Below are positions 46,401-56,630 of a stretch of DNA of 64,000 nt, piece after piece. Position 1 is the first letter of the stretch. Every line of letters begins with the position of its first letter. Both the position numbers and the translations under genes were made by a program. Origin of the DNA: Dugong dugon (taxonomy: Eukaryota > Chordata > Mammalia > Sirenia > Dugongidae); contig CM057471.1 in the NCBI GenBank assembly GCA_030035585.1, positions 92,939,819 through 93,003,818 of the forward strand, given 5' to 3'. The notes beneath the pieces were generated by a model. That model was given only the letters and a program-made list of their open reading frames with translations. It did not search any database and had not been told where the DNA came from.

Positions 46401-47275
46401 TCAGGCCTTAATACATGGCATTAACAGGATACAAACCATAACCATCAATGCACAGACCCCAATAGATAAGCTGGATAACTGAGATCTTCTAAAAATCAAA
46501 CACCTATGCTCTTCAAAAGACTTCACCAAAAGAGTAAAAAGAGAACCTACAGACTGGCAAAAAATTTTTGGACAGTACAAGTCAGACAAAAGTCTAATCT
46601 CCATAATCTACAAGAAAATCCAACACCTCTACAACAAAAAGACAAATAATCCTATTAAAAAATGGGCAAAGGAAATGAACAGAGATTTCACCAAAGAAGA
46701 CATTCAAATGGCCAACAGACACATGAGGAAATGCTCGCGATCACTAGCCATTAGAGAAATGCAAATTAAAACCACAATGAGATACAATCTCACCCCAGCA
46801 TTACTGGCACGAATCAAAAACACTGGAAATAACAGATGTTGGAGGGGCTGCGGGGAGATCAGAACTCTTATGCACTGCTGGTGGGAATGCAAAATAATAC
46901 AATCATTTTGGAAAATGATATGGCGCTTCCTCAGAAAGCTAGAAATAGACATACCATTTGATCCAGCAATCCCACTCCTAGGAATACATCCTAGAGAAAT
47001 AGGAGTCGTCACTCGAATAGACATATGGACACCTATGTTTATGGAAGCATTGTTCACAATAGCAAAATGATGGAAACAACCTAGATGCCCATCAACAGAT
47101 GAATAGATAAACAAACTATGGTACATACACACAATAGAGTACTATGCAACAAGAAAGAACAACAATGAATCTGTGAAGCATCTCATACCATGGATGAAAG
47201 TGGAGGACATTATGCTGAGTGAAATAAGTCAATCACAAAAGGACAAATATTGTATGAGACCTCTATTGTAAAAAC
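43442..47275 (+). pseudogene. L1 ORF2 (endonuclease / reverse transcriptase), frameshifted
   Basis: ORF2p nicks the target and reverse-transcribes L1 RNA. The endonuclease is open from MTATNSHLSIITLNVNGLN (43442-43846) with motifs LNVNGLN, CCLQETHL and IINIYAPND. Later pieces are the RT N-terminus ([20 protein letters not shown], 44784 onward), the RT core with catalytic [13 protein letters not shown] (45537, in the open frame 45453-46106), thumb and connecting regions ([18 protein letters not shown], 45837 onward), and the C-terminal Cys-rich domain at 46675-47070 (CWRGCGEIRTLMHCWWECK, the CX3-CX7H-type cluster). At least four frame changes or stops separate these. Catalytic residues are preserved, but the gene is broken. 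Confidence 0.92.
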
Positions 47276-48428
47276 CCATGAAAAAGTTCACACACAAAAT
47301 GTAACAATCCTTGTTGGTTACCAGGGATGGGGGGGCGGAATACTAAATAGGCAATAGATAAGTGGTATCTTGGGTGAAGGGTGAGACAGTACACAATACA
47401 GGGGAAACTAGCACAACTTGTACAAGGAAAGGTCATGGAACCCCCATAGACACATCCGAACTCCCTGAGGGACTGAATTGCTGGGCGGAGAGCTGTGGGG
47501 ACCACGGTCTCAGGGAATATATAGCTCAGTTGGCATGACACAGCTTATAAAGAGAATGCTCTACATTCTACCTTGATGAGTAGTGTCTGGGGTCTTAAAA
47601 GCCTGTGAGTGGCCATCTAAGATACTACACTGGTCTCATCCCTTCGGGAGCAAGGGAGAATGAAGAGAACAGGATACAAGGAAAAGATTAGTCCAAAGGA
47701 CTAATTGTCCACAGCTACCAAGGCTTCCACCAGACTGAGTCCAGTACAGTTAGATGGTGCCCGGCTACCACCACTGACTGCTCTGATCAGGATCACAAGA
47801 GAGGGTTCTGGACAGAGCTGGAGAAGGATGTAGAACATAATTCTATCTCATAAAAAAAAGACCAGATTTACTGGCCTAAAGGAGACTGGAGAAACCCCGA
47901 GAGTATGGCCCCCAGACACCCTTTTAGCTCAGTGGTGAAGTTATCTCCGAGGTTCACCATTCAGCCTGGGACTGGATGGCCCCATAAAACCAAATGAGAC
48001 TAACGAGGTACAGTAGTCCAGTGACAAGGGCCAGAAGGCAGAAGGGGACAAGGAAGTTGGTGATAGGGAACCCAGGGTTGAGTAAGGATATTGCTGATGT
48101 GTTGTGAGATTGTTAACCATTGTCATAGGGCAACATTTGTAGTAACTGTTAAGTGAGAAACTATTTTGTTCTATAAGTGTTCATCTTAAGTGAGAATAAT
48201 AGCACAATTGGAAGAGCGTAGTCAATATCACTGAACTGTGCATGTATAAATTTTTGAAATGGTGTATCTTTGGCTATGTGTATTTTCACCAAAAAAAACA
48301 TTGAGAAGTTAGAGGGTTGACATGTTGTGGGGTTGTTAACCAATGTCATAAAACAATATGTGTACTACTGTTTCATGGGAAACTATTTGTTCTGTAAGCC
48401 TTCACCTGAAGTACAATAAAAAAAAAAA
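47276..48428 (+). other. L1 3' UTR with polyadenylation signal and poly(A)
   Basis: About 1.1 kb follows ORF2, with landmarks GGGGGGCGGAATACTAAATAGG, ACAGAGCTGGAGAAGGATGTAG and GAGACTGGAGAAACCCCGAGAG. It ends ACCTGAAGTACAATAAA (hexamer at about 48414) plus an A-run of about 16. There is a near-duplicate ending: TTGTGAGATTGTTAACCATTGTCAT at 48103 and TTGTGGGGTTGTTAACCAATGTCAT at 48325, each followed by a similar 70-base stretch. The 3'UTR therefore carries a partial tandem duplication of about 220 bases. Confidence 0.88.
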
Positions 48429-48443
48429 AAAAGGAAATCAGGA

Positions 48444-49925
48444 AAACAATACCATTTATAATAGCTCCTAAAACAATAAAATATTTAGGAATAAATCTAA
48501 CCAGGGATGTAAAAGACCTATACAAAGAAAAGTACAAAACACTACTGCAAGAAACCCAAAGGGATCTATATAAATGGAAAAACATACCATGCTCATGGAT
48601 ATGTAGACTCTACGCTATGAAAATGTCAATTCTACCCGAATCAATCTACAAATACAATGCAATCCCTATCCAAATACCAATAGCATCCTTTAAAGAGATG
48701 GAAAAATTAATTGTTAACTTTACATGGAAAGAGAAGAGGCCCTGGATTTGTAAAGCACTATTGAAAAAGAAGAATAAAGTAGGAGGACTCGCACTATCTG
48801 ACCTCACAACCTACTATACAGCTATGGTAGTTAGAACAGCCTGGTACTGGTACAATGACAGATACGCTGACCAATGGAACAAAATTGAGAACCCAGATGT
48901 CGATCCATCCACCTATGGTCATCTGATCTTCAAGAAGGGCCCAAAGTCCAAATGGGGAACAGACAGTCTTTTTAACACATGGTGCTGGCAAAAGTGGATG
49001 TCCATCTGCAAAAAAATGAAACAGATCCCATACCTCACACTGTACACAAAAACTAATTCTAAATGGATCAAAGACCTAAATGTAAAGCCAAAATCTATAA
49101 AGATCATAGAAGAAAAAATAGGATCAATGCTAGAGACCCTAATACACAGCATTAACAGGATATAAACCATAAGTAACAACACATCCAGAAGATACTCTAG
49201 ATAACTGGGATCTTCTAAAAATTAAACATTTAGGCTCATCAAAAGACATCACCAAAAGAATAAAAAGAGAAACTACAGACTGGGAAAAGTTTTTTGGCTG
49301 TGACAAATCTGACAAAGGTCTAATCTCTAAAATCTACAGGAAAATTCAACATCTCTACAACAAAAAGACAAATAATCCATTTAAAAAATGGGCAAAGGAA
49401 ATGAACAAACATTTCACTAAAGAAGACTTTCAAGTGGCTAACAGACACATGAGGAAATGCTCATGGTCACTAGCCATTAGAGAAATTTAAATCAAAAGCA
49501 CAATGAGATGCTGTCTTACCCGAGCATTACTGGCACGAATGAAAAAACAGAAAATAACAAATGTTGGAGAGGTTGTGGGGAGACTGGAACTCTTATGCAC
49601 TGCTCGTGTGAATGCAAAATAGTACAACCATTTTGGAAAATGATATGGCGCTTCCTTAGAAAGCTTGAAATAGAAATTCCATATGATCCAGCAACCCCAC
49701 TCCTAGGAATACTTCCTAGAGAAATAAGAGCCATCACACGAATAGACATATGCACACCAGTGTTCACTGCAGCATTGTTCACAATAGCAAAAAGATGGAA
49801 ACAACCTAGATGCCCAGCAACAGATGAACGGATAAACAAACTACAGTACATACACACAATGGAGTACTACACAACTACAAAGAACAATGATGAATCTGGG
49901 AAGCATCTCAATATGCAATTACCAA
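48444..49925 (+). mobile_element. Older L1, second part, ending without 3' UTR
   Basis: Continues ORF2 of the older L1 from AAACAATACCATTTATAATAGC. Long open pieces remain: 48617-49165 (182 codons; EMEKLIVNFTWKEKRPWICK, YWYNDRYADQWNKIENPD) and 49508-49963 (CWRGCGETGTLMHCSCECK, the Cys-rich domain). L1 similarity stops at about 49910, inside the ORF2 C-terminus, directly at ATATGCAATTACCAA (49911-49925), a copy of 37334-37348 with one mismatch. No 3' UTR and no poly(A) are present. Confidence 0.9.
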
Positions 49926-50367
49926 CCAGTTATAGAGATTTGCTGTTAAAGGTGGTGAGTTGAACACATGTATTTAATTTCATGCTCCTTCCTACTCCCC
50001 TACTAAAACAACAGTAAATATATATATATCATTATATTTATATATAATAAATCCATAAGGACAAAGAAAAAAAAGGAGTCAGACAACAGCAACATAATTT
50101 TTAAAGGTAAAATGCAGATGGGTAAAGGGTCTAATGCAGCAGATCTGAGAGAACTAAGCTGTCAGTGAGGAAGGGGAAAAAAATCTTCTTTACACCAAAG
50201 AATCTCTGGTATTCTCAGGAATTGGTGATACCAAGTAACTCTGGATGTAGGAGATGAAGGTGGAGCTAAAAAACTAAAAAGGATTAGTTGAAAGAATATT
50301 TATGCTATAAGATACAGTTAGATGTAAGAGGAGACATTCAACAATAGAATTATAATGAAATGAGGTT
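49926..50367 (+). other. AT-rich sequence, possibly ancient L1
   Basis: This is the genomic DNA to the right of the older L1 insertion. It has a short (TA)n run at 50016-50026. A purine-rich part from about 50060 may be the beginning of the ancient L1 that is clear after 50850. Assignment is uncertain. Confidence 0.4.
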
Positions 50368-50805
50368 TTATTTATATTATTATTTTACTTTAGATGAAGG
50401 TTTACAGAAAAAACTAGCTTCTCATTAAACAATTAGTACACATACTGTTTTGTGATGTTGGTTACCAACCCCACGACATCTCAACAGTCTCCCTTCTCGA
50501 CCTTGGGTTCCCTATTACCAGCTTTCCTGTCCCCTCCTGCCTTGTAGTCCTTGTCCCTGGGCTGGTGTGCCCCTTTAGTCTTGTTTTGTTTTTATGGGCC
50601 TGTCTAATCTTTGGCTGAAGGGTGAACCTCAGAAGTGACTTCATTACTGAACTAAAAGGGTGTCTGGGGACCATACTCTTGGGGTTTCTCCAGTCTCTGT
50701 CAGGCCAGTAAGTCTGATCTGTTTTTGTGAGTTAGAATTTTGTTCTACATTTTTCTTCAGCTCTGTCCAGGACCCTCTATTGTGATCAATGTCAGAGGAA
50801 AGGCT
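50368..50805 (-). mobile_element. L1 3' UTR fragment, antisense
   Basis: The complement matches the 3'UTR of the L1 at 40066-48428: GACAGAGCTGAAGAAAAATGTAG, CAGAGACTGGAGAAACCCCAAGAG, GACACCCTTTTAGTTCAGT, and the terminal TAATAGGGAACCCAAGGTCG and TAAACCTTCATCTAAAGTAAAATAA. It is a 5'-truncated insertion of about 440 bases within ancient L1 sequence. Confidence 0.92.
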
Positions 50806-50849
50806 GTTTTTTAAGGGAAATTTGGAGGGAAAAAAAAAATACACACTCG

Positions 50850-51227
50850 CTTGAAGATTAAAAATAGAAGAAATCAGAAACTCAAAAGAAGATTAGAAAG
50901 ACAAAGTGAGGAATTTCCCAGAAAAATAGACAAAAGAAGACAAAAAATAAAAGAATGAGAGAACGAGAAAGTTAGAGGACCAGTCCACATTTTCCAATAG
51001 CTGACAAACAAGAGTTTCAAAAGAGAGAATAGAGAAATGAAGGGTAGGAACTTACTAAAGAAATAATTTAAGAAAATATCCCAGGAATGGGGCCATGCGT
51101 TTCCAGACAGAATGGGTCTACCCAGGGCCCTGCAAATAGGACCAAACAAAGGCATATTATCGTAAACTTTCAGAACAGTAGATAAAGAGAAGAGCTGAAA
51201 GAATTCCATAGAGAAAAAAATCAGATG

Positions 51228-51271
<44 letters not shown>

Positions 51272-51890
51272 CCAATAATCAGACTGGCTTCAGACATATT
51301 AATCCAACATTGGATAGTAGAAGATGATGGAGCAATACTTTCAAGATTCTGAGGAAAAATTATTTCTGATTTAGGATTCTACATCCAGCTGAACTATCAG
51401 TTAAGAGTAAAGGTAGAGTAAATTCATTTTGTGACACGTAAATTTACCTTCCAAGAAGTTATTGAAGTTATGGAAATGTATACTCCATAAAATAAGTGAG
51501 CAAACTAAAATAACAAACACATGAAATCCAGAAGACGAGTGATCCAACATAAGAAATCGGCAAATGTAATCCACCCCAAAAGGATGAAATGAACTCCCAA
51601 GACGACAGCTACACAGCAGGTCTAGAAAGTAACCAGTCCACACTGGAGCTGGTCAGAGACACTGGGAGAGATTTATATAAGCAGATGAAATTGATGAATT
51701 ACCTAAGTGGTTTGAACATGATGAGAGATTTTTCTAATTGGAGGAGAGTTGGGAGATAAGTTTGTGGTAAGTTTAGAAAATTAAGCAAAAGAAAAAAAAA
51801 AGATAATTATCTTCAGGACAATAAACAGACAATGATAACAAAAAAAAAAGGGAAAAAAGTAAATGTAATCCTATTATATTGTGTGGCCCA
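50850..51890 (+). mobile_element. Ancient L1 (L1M/HAL1-type) 5' and ORF1-flanking region
   Basis: AAGACAAAGTGAGGAATTTCCCAGAAAAATAGAC, TTAAGAAAATATCCCAGGAATGG, TGGATAGTAGAAGATGATGGAGCAATACTTTCAAGATTCTGAGG and CTACACAGCAGGTCTAGAAAGTAACCAGTCCA occur in the order seen in old mammalian L1s. A (CA)n tract lies at 51231-51270. The 3' limit is approximate. Confidence 0.78.
51231..51270. repeat. (CA)n microsatellite
   Basis: About 20 uninterrupted CA units inside the ancient L1. Confidence 0.98.
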
Positions 51891-51915
51891 AATGTGCGTA
51901 GTATTTATATAGTAG

Positions 51916-51952
51916 TAGGAATTGACTCAAGGGCAATGGGTTTGGTTCTTTT
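51916..51952 (+). repeat. AfroSINE or BovB 3'-tail fragment
   Basis: GGAATTGACTCAAGGGCAATGGGTTTGG matches only the SINE tail. It is a strongly 5'-truncated copy. Confidence 0.7.
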
Positions 51953-52095
51953 GGAGTAATGTAAATACTGGGTATTGATCTAGCTAAAATTATGCCATTA
52001 CTCTATTAGGATAAAAGGGGGTTGAGGAAGTATACACATGTGTAAAGGGTGTGGGAAGAAATAAAGCTACCTCAAAGGTTTAAAAAAAAAAAAAG

Positions 52096-52249
52096 AAAAG
52101 TTGCTATCAAGTCAATTCCAACTCATAGCGACTCTACCGGACAGAGTAGAACTGCCCCATAGGGTTTCCAAAGAGCCGCTGGTGGATTCAATCTGCCAAC
52201 CTTTTGGTTAGCAGCCATAGCTCTTAACCATGATGCCACCAGGGCTCCA
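52096..52249 (-). mobile_element. AfroSINE, short subfamily
   Basis: The plus strand has GTTGCTATCAAGTCAATTCC, GCCCCATAGGGTTTCCAAAG, CCAACCTTTTGGTTAGCAGCC and GATGCCACCAGGGCTCC. Confidence 0.94.
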
Positions 52250-53460
52250 AGTCAGTAAATAAAGACAGAAATAGAAAAAAATCTGCAAGTAGTATGATAC
52301 GCAAATTATTTAAAGATATGAAGGTATATACTAAAAGAATAAGCTAAACATTTTTAAAGTGATTGTTTGTTTCCATAGGAATTTTGGGGAAAAGAGTTGG
52401 CTGAAGGAATTACTGGTTTTCCTAACATAGAACTAACTACTTCCCTGTAAACTATATGCATGTACAACTTAAATATATTAATTAAAAAGAACTTAACAAT
52501 TTTGCTAATGCCAAAATAATGACAGAGCCCTTTCTAAATTTTGTTTAAAATCTTAAATCTGCTTACATAGACAGAAATATTTTCTTTGATTTTTACATTG
52601 TTATGCTTTGCATTAAATAATAGGTTTCAGCAATTTAATGATGCATTTTTCACCAATACTGATATTACTTGATTAGTGATAAAGTTATGCTCCTTTATAG
52701 GGGAAATTTTTTATATTAATTATAACTGAAATTGCTAATAGATTAATATAAGACTAATCAGGTAATCACATAGGCTTGCTATGATTAAAACCTAGAATTA
52801 GTGGTATTGTTAATCTACTACCTGAAAAAAAAAAAAGCCACAAATCATCACCCAATCTGAAGCCACAAATACAAATCTATTTTTTTGTAACATTTTAGTT
52901 ATAAGCATTATTGGATATATCATATCATTGTAGATGTATTGCTCAAGAGTTTAATTTCTTCTTTACAAAGGAGACCTACGTATATATTGAATCAACTGAG
53001 TATTTTGAAAAACCGCTAAAATTTATCAGACATTGTGACAAAGGCTTTAATAAAACATTCTAAAATCTTGAAAATCTTGAGATAGTGTAATTATCATTCT
53101 TAGCTTATAAATGAGCAAATGAAGCTTAGGTAGCCTAAGACAAATTTATTCCACCAATTAGTGGCCTTGCCAAGTCACGGCTTTTTTCCAGAGATATGGG
53201 CGCTGAGAGGTCGAGCTTGTTCTTCACTATCTTTTTGAGTTTTGCCCCTTAGGTGTCTGTTAACTGCAACATTTTGAACATAGTCCCTATAGGTGAATGG
53301 TCAAAATCTTGACTATCTGAATAAAGGCTTTCTCCAAAATAATTAATATAATCATTATGTAACAATGTAATTTATTTACATATCATTTTTCCTCCAAAAC
53401 CATCTAGGCCCTTCTAATATGGCTATTTATACCAATATAATTCTCATAACCTAGATAGAC
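52250..53460. other. AT-rich sequence, possible decayed MIR at 53020-53190
   Basis: Mostly unrecognised. TAATTATCATTCTTAGCTTATAAATGAGCAAATGAAG at about 53080 resembles an antisense MIR core, but it is too diverged for confidence. Confidence 0.45.
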
Positions 53461-53463
53461 GCT

Positions 53464-53667
53464 ACCTGTTGCTGTTGAATTGACTCTGATTTATGGTGAC
53501 CCCATGTATGTCAGAGTAGAACTGTGCACCATAGGGTTTTCAGTGGCTGATTTTTCAGAATTAGATCACCAGGCCTTTCTTCCAAGGCACCTATGATTAG
53601 ACTCAAACCTCCAAACTGTGGGTTAGCAGCCAAGCATGATAACCATTTGTACCACCTGGGGGCTCCA
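53464..53667 (-). mobile_element. AfroSINE, long subfamily
   Basis: The plus strand has CCTGTTGCTGTTGAATTGACTC, TTTTCAGTGGCTGATTTTTCAG (BovB-like body), AGATCACCAGGCCTTTC and TTTGTACCACCTGGGGGCTCC. It lies head-to-tail with the next, variant SINE. Confidence 0.93.
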
Positions 53668-53670
53668 GGT

Positions 53671-53937
53671 AGACACTTTTTAGCTGCCACTGAGTTGGCC
53701 CACGACTCATGGCGCGGGGTATCAGACCTTTGTGATCCATATGGTTTTCACTGGCTGATTTTCAGAAGTAGATCACCAGGCCTTTCTTCCTAGTCTGTCT
53801 TAGTCTGGAAGCTCTGCTTCCATAGCAAACACACAAGCCTCCACTGACATGTGTGGTGGCTGGACATGTAGTGGGAATCAAACTCAAGTCTTCTGCATGG
53901 AGGGCAAGAATTTTACCACTGAACCACCACTGCCCTT
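53671..53937 (-). mobile_element. Variant SINE: tRNA-Gly-like head on a BovB-like body
   Basis: Read on the minus strand from 53937, the head is GGCAGTGGTGGTTCAGTGG, with TAAAATTCTTGCCCTCCATG, then a B-box-like GAGTTTGATTCCC. This resembles tRNA-Gly(GCC) far more than the usual AfroSINE head. A ~70-base linker follows, then AGACTAGGAAGAAAGGCCTGG, TGATCTACTTCTGAAAATCAGCCAG and the tail ATGAGTCGTGGGCC with ACTCAGTGGCAGCTAA. The body matches the BovB 5' region at 14330-14420. Length is about 267 bases, longer than other copies. Confidence 0.82.
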
Positions 53938-54109
53938 AGATAGTCTCTTCTAAACCTGGCATCTGGTTTTTGTTACATTGTTTAACCCTGTGAATGAAGA
54001 CTTTAAAAGCTGAGTCTGAGGAATTGATGTGTATACATCAACATAATGCAAATGGGACTTCACCCAATCTGATGACTTCTCTTTGTCCAGATACTCAGCT
54101 TGATCATAT

Positions 54110-54925
54110 CTATACTTTGATTCATTCATTTAACACATTTACTGAATGCCTGCTGTGTGAAAAATTCTATCCTGAGTACTAGTGGTCTGCTTGATAAACT
54201 TCATTTCTTGGAGAAGAGTGTATTAATTGTTTATTTAATGCCCACTGTGAGCTAGGCCAGTTATATACGTTACCTAATTTAATGTTTACTGTCTTAGTTA
54301 TCTACTGCTGCTATAACAGGAACACCACAAGTGTGTAGCTTTAACAAGGAGAAGTTTATTCCCTCACAGTCTAGTAGGCTACAAGTCCAAATTCAGGGCA
54401 TCAGTTCCAGGTGAAGGCTTTCTCTCTCTGTCGGCTCTGGAGGAAGGTCGTTGTCATCAATCTTCCCCTGGTCGAAGAGCTTCTCAGCTGCAGGGACCCT
54501 GGGTCCAAAGGACACACTCTGCTTCTGGTGCTGTTTTCTTGGTGGTATGAGGTCCCCAACTGTCTACTTGCTTCTCATCTCTTGTAAGATAAAAGGTGGT
54601 GCAGGCCACACCCCAGGGAAACTCCCTTTACATTGGCTCAGTGATGTGACCTGAGCAAGGGTGTTACAATCCCACCCTAATCCTCTTTAACATAAAATTA
54701 TAATCACAAAATGGAGGACAACCACACGGTATTGAGAATCATGCCCTAGCTAAACTGACACACACATTTTTTGAGGGACATAATTCAATCCATGACATTT
54801 ACAAATCTCTAGATATTATTATATCTGTTTTAAAAATAAGGGAACTCCTACTCAATGATGTTAATTTAGCTTGCCTAAAGTCATAGAGCTAGTAAGAGAT
54901 GGAATATAGATTTATAGCTGGTTGT
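54110..54925 (-). repeat. MIR SINE, antisense, split by a solo LTR
   Basis: The first part (to 54289) has TGCCCACTGTGAGCTAGGCC and TACGTTACCTAATTTAATG. The second part (54803-54925) has TATATCTGTTTTAAAAATAAGGGAAC and AGCTTGCCTAAAGTCATAGAGCTAGTAAG. The LTR lies between. Confidence 0.75.
54290..54797 (-). mobile_element. Solo LTR (ERVL-MaLR-like)
   Basis: A 508-base segment begins TGTCTTAG and ends CATGACA, with TG...CA termini, and is flanked by a perfect 5-base duplication TTTAC (54285-54289, 54798-54802). GCTGCTATAACAGGAAC, AGTTTATTCCCTCACAGTCTAGTAGGCTACAAGTCC and GAGGGACATAATTCAATCCATGACA match the antisense pattern of mammalian MaLR LTRs. No internal viral sequence is attached, so it is the product of LTR-LTR recombination. 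The subfamily is uncertain. Confidence 0.75.
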
Positions 54926-55894
54926 TTCTAATATTCATTTATTTTCTCATTGAACACTCACTAAATGTCAGGTTTTGTGAGTATTACAAAGCTAAATATA
55001 AGAAAGTACTGTTTTCTTTTAAAAGTCCTTACATTTTAGTTTAGCCTGTGTGTCTTATATGTGGATAGTTTAGCACTACTTAGAAAGCAATTAGATTATT
55101 TCAGAGGCAAACACCAAAACCCATAAGCAGAGGTGCTCCATGGTGATAGTTTGTATACTAATCATGGTCTCTCCCTTTGCAAGTGGATAAACTGGCAACA
55201 CTGTGATTCTGGAGGTTATTCGCCAAAGATATTATGAAGATGATAATGACCTGTAAAGATGATACAGAAATTCTTGAGAAGAAGTGGACCATAGGGATTG
55301 AAAAAAATAAAAACTAAGAAGAGGATGGATTTTTTTAACCTGAGGATAGAATAAATTACTCTCTAGAGGGGATGACATCACTTGGATAAGATTACCCAAA
55401 TGATTAAAGGGTTGGAAAGTGTCCCATTGAGAAAAGTCTAAATCATCTGAGATAATGCAGAGAATGGAAACTGAGAGATTCCATATTAATGAATAGTTTG
55501 AGTACATATGTGAAGAAGTACCATTTAGAGGAATGTTCTGCCTCAGTGAGGTCTGGGCATGAAGAATTAGCTAGTGGTATAGCAAAGGGGCTTTTTGCTA
55601 AATATAGTGGAGGTTGTTAAAAACTAAATCAACTTACCAAGCAAAGTTTCAGGCTATCTTCAAAGAAGACTTGAAAATCACATGTGTTTACAGCCATCTG
55701 GAATAGTTTCTATGTGATACTATGGAACACCATATGATGGGAGTAAATCAGGGTTCCCTTTAGGAAACTTTCCAGCATTCTAATTTAAGGTACAATATGA
55801 ACTTTCACTTTGCTTCCTTTTTCAGAAATTTGCAACTGACCTATTGCACAAGGATACCAGATTCAGACGAGACTAGCAGAGGCCCTCTGGGGCC
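54926..55894. other. Unrecognised sequence
   Basis: I find no repeat or gene in this stretch. Confidence 0.5.
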
Positions 55895-56055
55895 CTCACT
55901 ACTCCCAGTGTGGGCCGTGGGCAGCAGTATCGACATCACCTGGGAGCTTACTGGAAATGCAGAATCTCAGGCCCACCACATACCACCTGAGGCAGAACCT
56001 ACCCTTTAAAAAGATCCCCAGGTGAGGTGCATACGCACTGAGGCTTGAGAAGCCT
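55895..56055 (+). repeat. MER5A-like nonautonomous hAT element
   Basis: CAGTGTGGGCCGTGGGCAGCAGTATCGACATCACCTGGGAGC, then GGAAATGCAGAATCTCAGGCCCACC and AGATCCCCAGGTGAGGTGC with CTGAGGCTTGAGAAGC, is the MER5A order. Confidence 0.88.
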
Positions 56056-56426
56056 TCCTCTCGTCCGTTCCATCCTCCCTAGAGTGAAATGCCCTTGCAT
56101 TTTTCTTGAGCAGTTTTCTTTCAAAACGGTCCCAAAAGATAACATAGAAAACAAGACAACCAAATATTCTCCCTTGACCCCAGTGATTATACTGATGAGT
56201 ACACATGCATTATTCTTGTCAAGTTTCTGTTTTATTGTGAAGGATATTCTCCAGAGAATAAAAAAAAGAAAACTCAAGGTTGTCTCCTTGAAGAACATTT
56301 AAATGGGGGGAAAAAAACTCAAAACACCTTGCCACCAGACTTTGAGAAATAAAAAGGGACAATATAGCATTGTGAAGAAATAGAAGCCTGGCACACTGGT
56401 TTTCATTTTATAGGAAACTAAAGGCA

Positions 56427-56547
56427 ATATTTTTCTCTCTTTTCTGTTTGTCTCAATACCTGTCTTGCTCCGTCCCTCCTCCGTCTTTCTCTCTTGCTCT
56501 CATTCTCTCTCCTTTCTCTTTTGCTCTTGCTCTTTCTATTTCTCTTC

Positions 56548-56582
<35 letters not shown>

Positions 56583-56630
56583 TGCACGCCCACGTGAAAA
56601 TGTGTGTGTGTGCATGCACGTGTGTTTTCA
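56427..56630. repeat. Polypyrimidine tract followed by (TG)n
   Basis: A C/T-rich block (56427-56547, TCTC/TTTC/CTTGCTC units) is followed by TG repeats (56548-56583, and again to 56625 with CACGTG-type interruptions). Confidence 0.92.

Larger units (their letters stand above)
40066..48428 (+). mobile_element. Nearly full-length L1 inserted in the older L1
   Basis: Complete by structure: 5' UTR from 40066, ORF1 from 41977, spacer, ORF2 from 43442, 3' UTR, AATAAA and a poly(A). It is flanked by the 15-base duplication AAAAGGAAATCAGGA (40051-40065, 48429-48443), after which the older L1 ORF2 continues without loss. Length is about 8.36 kb, long for a mammalian L1 because of a 1.9 kb 5' UTR and 1.1 kb 3' UTR. 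Both reading frames contain several frameshifts and stops, so it is no longer autonomous. It is younger than its host L1. Confidence 0.97.

Noticed and set aside
41977..47275. Possibility that the nested L1 is still active
   Set aside because: ORF1 is interrupted near 42450 and ORF2 by at least four frame changes, so it cannot make either full protein.
53593..53937. A genuine tRNA-Gly gene at 53872-53937 (minus)
   Set aside because: The head is continuous with a SINE body, has mismatches in the stem regions and lacks the 3' half of a tRNA fold; it is a SINE head.
55797..56302. 70-99 codon frames on both strands
   Set aside because: They overlap a MER5A-like element and its flank; no coding signal.
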